Assembly (NCBI RefSeq): GCF_032884065.1
Contig: NC_088883.1
Coordinates: 34,065,411-34,129,410 of the forward strand
Length of the DNA: 64,000 bases
Reading direction: 5' to 3'
Origin: Artemia franciscana
Taxonomy: Eukaryota; Arthropoda; Branchiopoda; Anostraca; Artemiidae
Part shown: one piece after another, positions 58,427 through 64,000 of the stretch
Layout of the letters: each line of letters opens with the position of its first letter
How positions within the stretch are numbered: position 1 is the first letter of the stretch
Translations under genes and position numbers: made by a program
The notes under the pieces: generated by a model
Seen by the model: the letters and a program-made list of their open reading frames with translations, nothing else
What the model was told of the DNA's origin: nothing
Database searches by the model: none

Positions 58427-58578
58427 CTTTAAATTTGCTTTGAATACTTGACAAAAATACTGTTCTAAATTTTTTGTCTTCAACTGTAAAGCTAGTGAGT
58501 TCCTTCACTTTCATCAATAGATTTTCACCAAAATTACGTGAAGAAACTGCTCTTTCAACCAGAATATCAGTAAAACTT
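58427..58578 (-). CDS. MIF4G-like protein, most upstream exon in window
   Basis: 152-bp exon on the minus strand with acceptor CATTCTAG and donor AAAG|GTAATT. The reading frame needs two bases from an upstream exon and leaves one G for the exon at 48485, where G|AA continues as Glu. Residues: SFTDILVERAVSSRNFGENL, LMKVKELTSFTVEDKKFRTV, FLSSIQSKFK. This fits the helix pairs of PAIP1/MIF4GD-type domains (ELVELIYQQA...F...GARLCNYL...FR.LLL.R...EYE). No upstream exon could be identified up to 64000, so the N-terminus is probably beyond the window. Three consecutive phase-compatible, open exons with good splice sites make a real gene likely. Confidence 0.75.
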
Positions 58579-58599
58579 CTAGAATGAAGATTAAGATGC

Positions 58600-59480
58600 A
58601 CATCCAGTGTAGATACACACACATACACGTACAGTACACATTAAGATACACATGCCCAATTGCATATAAAAGTCAGGTGAAAAACATACTATTTAAATAC
58701 TAATTCAAAACTAAAACTATGGAGATAAAGAACTAAGGAAAGGTGAAAATTTTTAACCTTGGGGAAAAAAGTGAGAAATAAATATTAAAAAAACAAATAT
58801 ACTGAATTGAACATGCAGAAAGACAGACAAACATACTTATATATTAACACTGAATTCACATTAACTATGTGAACAACTCGAAGGAGTTCTTGTTGTCTTT
58901 TACGGTAGCTTCAGCGCTTGCAGAGAAGGGGCTGTAAAGGTGAAACTGAGCAGGCCTTAGGAGTGTGCATACTTGAGAAGGCATCCATTGAAGAGACCTT
59001 TAACTTCGTTGAGGACTGAATATTTTAAATTATTTAAACAATATAAAAATTGGGGAAAAACACGCGAAAAACAGGGGTCCATTACACTTCCTAATATATT
59101 CTATACTTCCTAATAAGCTGCACAAAATGTCTGCTGCAAGTAGGATAAAGTGAATCCAAACAATATTTGTATATTTATCTCACAGTTTAAAAATTTTGAG
59201 TGCACATAAAAGCAGTACCAATCAATTCTTTTTATCTGTTGTTATCAGTTTTAACATGCAGCACTAGGAGACCAAGCTTTGCTTGGTTAAGGGAATTTTA
59301 TACATACAAAAACTTTCAGTGCCCCCCTCCCCCTTGGAAATCTCCCCCAAAAAATTTTGTGTAATTTTTCTAGACTTCGTCTTTTTCAGAGGCAACGCTA
59401 TAGCGTTGCCTAAAGTAGAGGCCATATGGCTCCAATGTTTTTTTGTTTTGTTTTTGCTAGAGGCACTTCATACGGAAGGG
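58600..59480. other. Upstream intron or intergenic, nothing firm
   Basis: AT-rich; includes a small palindrome GGCAACGCTATAGCGTTGCC at 59391-59410. A possible minus-strand exon near 58895-59012 was examined and rejected. Confidence 0.4.
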
Positions 59481-59484
59481 TTCG

Positions 59485-61165
59485 TCACATAAACTCCGAA
59501 GGGGGCTCATTCGATTGGAAATCGGAAGTTCTAGTGCACTTTTTAAGAGTCAAAAGTGACCAGAGGGCAACTAGCCCCCCCCCACACCCGTTCTTCCCAA
59601 ATGTATCCGATAAAAATTTTGAGATAGCCACTTTGTTGAAAAATAGTTCAAAGATCATATACAAAACTCCGGTGTTGACACAAGCCCCCAGGGCCAGCCG
59701 TTGTAAGTTGTGTCCTGGAGGCATATTTGGTTCTTATGGAAAGGATGCTTGCATAAAATTCAGAGAGGACTCATTTGATTGGGAGTTGACAGTTCTAGCT
59801 CACTTTTTAAGAGCAAAAAAATAAGATCAGAGGGCAGCCCCCTGCTCCACGCCTTTTTTCCCTAAAACCCATCCGATAAGAACTTTGAGATAGCCATTAA
59901 ACAAAAAAAAAGTTCAAACATCATATAGTGAAAACTACGGGGTCAACACAACCCCCAGGACCTGGAGGCAGGCTTTGTCAGTTATGCACTGGTGGCATAT
60001 ATGGTTATTATTGAAAGGATACTCGTATAAACTTCAGAGAAGGATCATTTGATTGGAAATTGAAAGTTCTATTTCAATTTTTTAGAGTCAAAAGAGAAAA
60101 AGAGGGCAACTAGCCCCCCACGCCCCTTTTTCCCCAAATACATCTAATATAAATTTTGAGATAGCCGTTTTGTTAAAAATAGTTCAAAGATCGGATAACA
60201 AAAACTCAGGTGTCAACACACACCCCCCAGGGCCTGGGGCAGGCATTGTAAGTCATGCCCTTGGGTCTATATGGTTCTTATGAAAGGAATGCTCATATAC
60301 ACTGCAGAGGGCTCATTTGATTGGAAATTGAAAGTTATAGTTCACTTTTAAGAGTCAAAAGAGATCTGAGCGTAACTAGCCCTTCCTCACACCTTTTCCC
60401 CAAACCCATCCGATAAAAATTTTGAGATAGCCATTTTGTTAAAAATAGTTTAATGGTCAGACAAGAAAAACTCCGGTGTCGATATAACCCCCCAGGGCCC
60501 GGGGCAACCATTCCAAGTTATGCCCTGGGGGCATGTGTTGTTCTTTTGGAAAGGACTCCCTTATAAATTTCATTGGGGCTCATTTAATTAAAAATTGAAA
60601 GTTCTAGTTCACTTATTAGAGTCAAAAGAGATCAGAGGGCAATTAACCCCCCATGCCCTCTTTTCCCCAAACCCATCCAATACAAATTTTGAGAGAGCCA
60701 TTTTGTCAAAAATAGTTCAAAGGTCAGATAAGAAAACTTACGTGTCAACGCGACCCCCAGGGCCCAGGGGCTGGCATTGTAAGTTATGCTCTGGGAACAT
60801 ACATAGTTCTTATGGAAGGGATGCTCGTATAAACTTTAGAGTGGGCTCATTTGATTGGAAATTGAAAGTGCTAGCTCACTTTTTAATAGAAAAAGAGATC
60901 AGAGGGCAACTATCCCCCTCCCCCTTCAGCACCCTATTTTCCTAAAACCCATCATATAAGAACTTTGAGACAGCCATTTTTTCAAATAGTTCAAAGATCA
61001 GATAACAAAAAATCAGGGGTAAACACTATCCCTCAGGGCTCGGAGGCAGGCACTGTGATTTAGCCCTGGGGGAATATATGTTTCTTATGAAAAGGGGGCC
61101 TGTATAAACTTCAGAAAGGGCTCGTTTGATTGGAATTTGAAAGTTCTAGTTCACGAAATTGAAAG
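59485..61165 (+). repeat. Tandem array, ~267-bp unit, 6 units plus a partial
   Basis: Starts of the mark AAACT.C.GA.....CTCATTTGATTGGAAAT lie at about 59491, 59756, 60029, 60298, 60565, 60833 and 61103, spacing 265-273 bp. Other words: AAAGTTCTAGTTCACTTTT, AGAGGGCAACTAGCCCC, AAAATTTTGAGATAGCCATT, AAAATAGTTCAAAGATCAGA and GGTTCTTATGGAAAGGATGC. Related to the 27-28.9 kb array and to the single units inside the composite repeats. It leads directly into the palindrome at 61189. Confidence 0.85.
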
Positions 61166-61188
61166 TTCTAAGAATCGGTTCTGTGTGA

Positions 61189-61485
61189 ATTAAATAAAAA
61201 AACAAGAATTTTTAAATGAAAGTAAGAAGCGACATTAAAACTTAAAACGAACAGAAATTACTCCGTATATGAAAGGGGCTTTTCCTCTTCAACGCCCCAC
61301 TCTTTACGCTAAAGTTTGACTCTTTCTCTTAACTCTATCTCTTAAAACAGTAAAAAACTTTAGCGTAAAGAGCGGGGCGTTGAAGAGGAAAAGCCCCTTT
61401 CATATACGGAGTAATTTCTGTTCGTTCTAAGTTTTAATGTCGCTCCTTACTTTCATTTAAAAAACTTGTTTTTTTTATATTTAAT
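61189..61485. repeat. Palindromic repeat, near-perfect copy
   Basis: Arms 61189-61315 and 61357-61485 are reverse complements with only a few differences; the loop is about 41 bp. It has the same outer limits as 35358-35654 (ATTAAAT...ATTTAAT) and the same marks (GCGACATTAAAACTTAAAAC, TACTCCGTATATGAAAGGGG, CTCTTTACGCTAAAG). Confidence 0.9.
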
Positions 61486-61614
61486 TTCTGGACGTTTTTA
61501 ATTAATGCATGTTTTGATCTTGGCTCTCCGAACATAAACAAATGGAACAAAATAGTAAAAATAATGTAACAAAATAATAGTAACAAAATAGTAAATAGAT
61601 AGTTGAAATTACTA

Positions 61615-62585
61615 AAAATACTTTAGCGTAAAGAGCGAGGTATTACGAGGAGCTAAACCCTTCATATGTGTAATAATTTCTGCTCGTTTTAAGTTTAAAT
61701 GCTGCTCCTCACTTTCAGTAGAAAAAAACTTTTCATATTTATTTTTTCATTGTCTTTTTAAATAATGCTAGAAAATCCTGCACCCCCTTCATTGAAAGTC
61801 TCTTCCCCCATGAGAAGTTTTTCCATGGAAGATCCTCCCACGTAGCCCCCCACCTCAACTCTCCCCCCCCCCCAACCAAAAAAATCCCCCTGAAAACGTC
61901 TGTACACTTCCCAGTAACCATTATTATATGTAAACACAGGTCAAAGTTTGTAACTTGCAACCCCTCCCATGGGGACTACAGGGGAGTAATTCGTCCCCAA
62001 AGACATCGTTATGAAGTTTTTCGAATATGGTGAACAAAGTGGCTATCTCAGAATTTTGATCTGGTGACTTTGGGGAAAAAATAAGCGTAGGAGGGGGCCT
62101 AGGTGCCCTCCAATTTTTTGGGTCACTTAAAAAGGGCACTAGAACTTTTAATTGCCGTTATAATGAGCTCTCTTGCGACATTCTAGGACCATTGGGTCGA
62201 TACGATACCCCTGAAAAAAAAAATACAAATAAAAACGCATCCATAATTTGTCTTCTGGCAAAAAATGTGAAATTCCACATTTTTGTAGATAGGAGCTTGA
62301 AACTTCTACAATAAGGTTCTCTGATATGCTGAATCTGATGGTGTGATTTTCGTTAAGATTGTAAGACTTTTAGGCGATGTTACCCCTATTTTCTATAATG
62401 AGGCAAATTTTCTCAGGCTCGTAACTTTTGATAGGTAGGAGTAATCTTGATGAAAGTTATATATTTAAAATCAGCATTAAAATACGATTTTTTTGACATA
62501 ACTACTGGTATCAATCCATTTTTTAGAGTTTCGGTTACTATTGAGCTGGGTCGCTCCTTACAGTTTGTTACCATGAACTGTTTGA
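61615..62585 (+). repeat. Composite repeat arm with hairpin terminus, third copy
   Basis: Parallel to 36760-37655: a partial palindrome arm (CTTTAGCGTAAAGAGCGAGG at 61621), AATGCTAGAAAATCCTGCAC, GTCAAAGTTTGTAACTTGCA, inverted array unit GGCCTAGGTGCCCTCCAATT, TTGTCTTCTGGCAAAAAATG and CTGAATCTGATGGTGTGATT. It ends with GTCGCTCCTTAC (62550-62561) and hairpin CAGTTTGTTACCATGAACTG (62561-62580). Confidence 0.8.
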
Positions 62586-62599
62586 TTGAGTAATTGATA

Positions 62600-63330
62600 T
62601 ATATCTCTTTCCAAATGTTTGCATACCCCTCAGCACTGTAACCTCAAATATCCACTAAAATAGAAAAAATTTAATATTCAAAACTTTTGGCTGTGTTAAA
62701 CACTGTTCGATTTATTAATAACCTACTTGTCCAGTAATTTATTGCCTACTTTGAGGGGCTGTACCTACAAGTTCTTTTTTCAGAATTTGAATAATTTCTT
62801 TCTCGAAATGCTAATACGCCTATATTTTTAAACAGCATCTTTTGAGAAGAAAAAAAAACTCACTAAATACATAATAACAAGGTATAAAGATCTATAGAGT
62901 TTTATATATGAGAATTATTTGTGTCTTTCAGTCTGTTTACATTAAACTATACACATTTATGTTAAGAATTGACCTAGTAGTGAACTTCAGTAACTTAAAT
63001 ATAACTTTCTTAATATTTACATACCCCTGAGCCCTGTAGCCTCTAATATCCAATAAAATAGTACAATTATGATTTTCAAAACTTTTGGTTGTATAAAACA
63101 ATGTTTGATTTGTTAATAACTTACTTATCCAGTAACATATCGCCTACTTTGAGGGGCTGTGCCTGCAAGTTCTTTTTTCAGAATCTGAATAATTTCTTTA
63201 TTGAAATGCTAATAGGCCTATATTTTTAAACAATATCTATTGTGAAGAGGAAAACTCACTAAAATGCATAATTACAAGGTATAAAGATCCATAGAGTTTT
63301 ATATATGAGAATTATGTGTGTCTGAAAAAC
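62600..63330 (+). repeat. Direct repeat pair, ~400-bp period
   Basis: Two copies (about 62605-62930 and 63010-63330) of a block with ACATACCCCTGAGC.CTGTA, TTATTAATAACCTACTTGTC, GCCTACTTTGAGGGGCTGTA, CTACAAGTTCTTTTTTCAGA, TAGGCCTATATTTTTAAACA and ATAGAGTTTTATATATGAGA. Unknown element. Confidence 0.8.
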
Positions 63331-63990
63331 ACAAATATTTCTCATATTTAAAACTCTATGGTCTTTATGCCTTGTCATCATGCATTTTACTGAGTTTTTT
63401 TTTCTTCACAATAGATGTTGTTTAAAAATGTAGGCCTATTAGCATTTCAAGACAGAAATTATTCGAATTCTGAAAAAAGAACTTGTAGGCACAGTCTCTC
63501 AAAGTAGGCAATATATTACCAGACAAGTAGGTTATTAATAGATTAAACAGTGTATACTAAATCAAATCAAAATTTGGGAGGTTAAATTGTACTATTTTAG
63601 TTTACATAAGGGGTTATAGTGCTGAGGGGTATGTAAACATTAAGGGATGTATATTAATTACTCAATTTACTACAGGGTCAATTTTTAACACAAATATATA
63701 AGTATAGTTCACTGTAAATAGACTGAAAGAAACAAATAAGTAGTGCATTCAAAATTCTATACACATTTATGGCTTGTCATTTTGCATTTAGTGTCATTAT
63801 GCATTTTAGAGTGTTTTTTTTTTTTCTCCATAATAGATGTTGTTTAAAGATATAGGCTTGTTACCATTACAAGAAAGAAAATATCTAATTCTGAAAAAAA
63901 AGAATCTGTAAGCACAATACCTGAGAGTAGAAAAAGACTACTTCAGAAAGAAGGAAAAAGATTACTTCATTAATAAATCCAATAATATTT
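63330..63990 (-). repeat. Inverted copies of the preceding block
   Basis: Two further copies in reverse (about 63335-63655 and 63745-63935), more diverged in the second. The nearest forward and reverse copies are only about 20 bp apart around 63325-63345, so 63010-63655 can fold into a hairpin with arms of about 300 bp. It runs to the window end. Confidence 0.75.
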
Positions 63991-64000
63991 ACTAAATCAA

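Noticed and set aside
58895..59012. Possible upstream exon of the MIF4G-like gene on the minus strand (LNEVKGLFNGCLLKYAHS frame, donor-like ACC|GTAAAA giving the right phase)
   Set aside because: A TAA lies in frame in the middle of the candidate, and the alternative frame ends in TGA with the wrong phase. No homology supports it.
59485..61165. CRISPR array
   Set aside because: The repeats are ~267 bp, diverged and contiguous, without short unique spacers, and the DNA is eukaryotic.

Overview
The window is nuclear DNA from an invertebrate animal. It has spliced genes with GT-AG introns of 3 to 13 kb, AT-rich intergenic DNA, long (TA)n tracts, many poly-C/poly-G runs and very dense transposon debris. 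The kinase gene aligns best with animal MNK/Lk6 proteins. The terminal-hairpin and palindromic repeats resemble sequences I loosely associate with brine shrimp (Artemia), so a crustacean is my low-confidence guess. Nothing here looks bacterial, plastid or viral.

Two host genes are supported by splice signals and reading-phase continuity. (1) On the + strand, the last three coding exons of a MAP-kinase-interacting kinase (MNK/Lk6 type) lie at 1205-1402, 7092-7300 and 20645-20897. They carry the C-lobe of the kinase, the MNK-type cysteine cluster and the C-terminal tail; a poly(A) signal follows at 21466. (2) On the - strand, three phase-compatible exons at 58578-58427, 48678-48485 and 45141-44929 encode the C-terminal half of a small helical protein that I tentatively place with MIF4G-domain proteins (PAIP1/MIF4GD-like). 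The two genes converge, with about 23 kb of repeats between their 3' ends.

Layout: 1-21.5 kb is the MNK gene, with introns full of hAT-like MITEs, a tRNA-derived SINE with clear target duplications, retrotransposon tails and foldback elements. 21.5-29 kb holds microsatellites, MITEs and a dimeric tandem array. 29-33.2 kb is a decayed R1-like non-LTR retrotransposon, itself interrupted by a palindromic repeat. 35-37.7 kb is a cluster of palindromic repeats, one with 128-bp arms that I read as identical. 39-41 kb is a ~285-bp tandem array. 44.4-58.6 kb is the second gene, whose introns hold a ~127-bp tandem array and a nearly intact antisense RTE-like retrotransposon (848 codons open, 54138-56684). 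59.5-62.6 kb is a ~267-bp tandem array joined to another palindrome and hairpin terminus. 62.6-64 kb is a cluster of direct and inverted repeats.

The most unusual item is a composite repeat family with three copies, at about 35.4-37.65, 50.4-51.56 and 61.2-62.6 kb. One end is a long palindrome and the other a short hairpin. Both ends carry the 12-mer GTAAGGAGCGAC or its complement. I cannot place it in a named transposon class.
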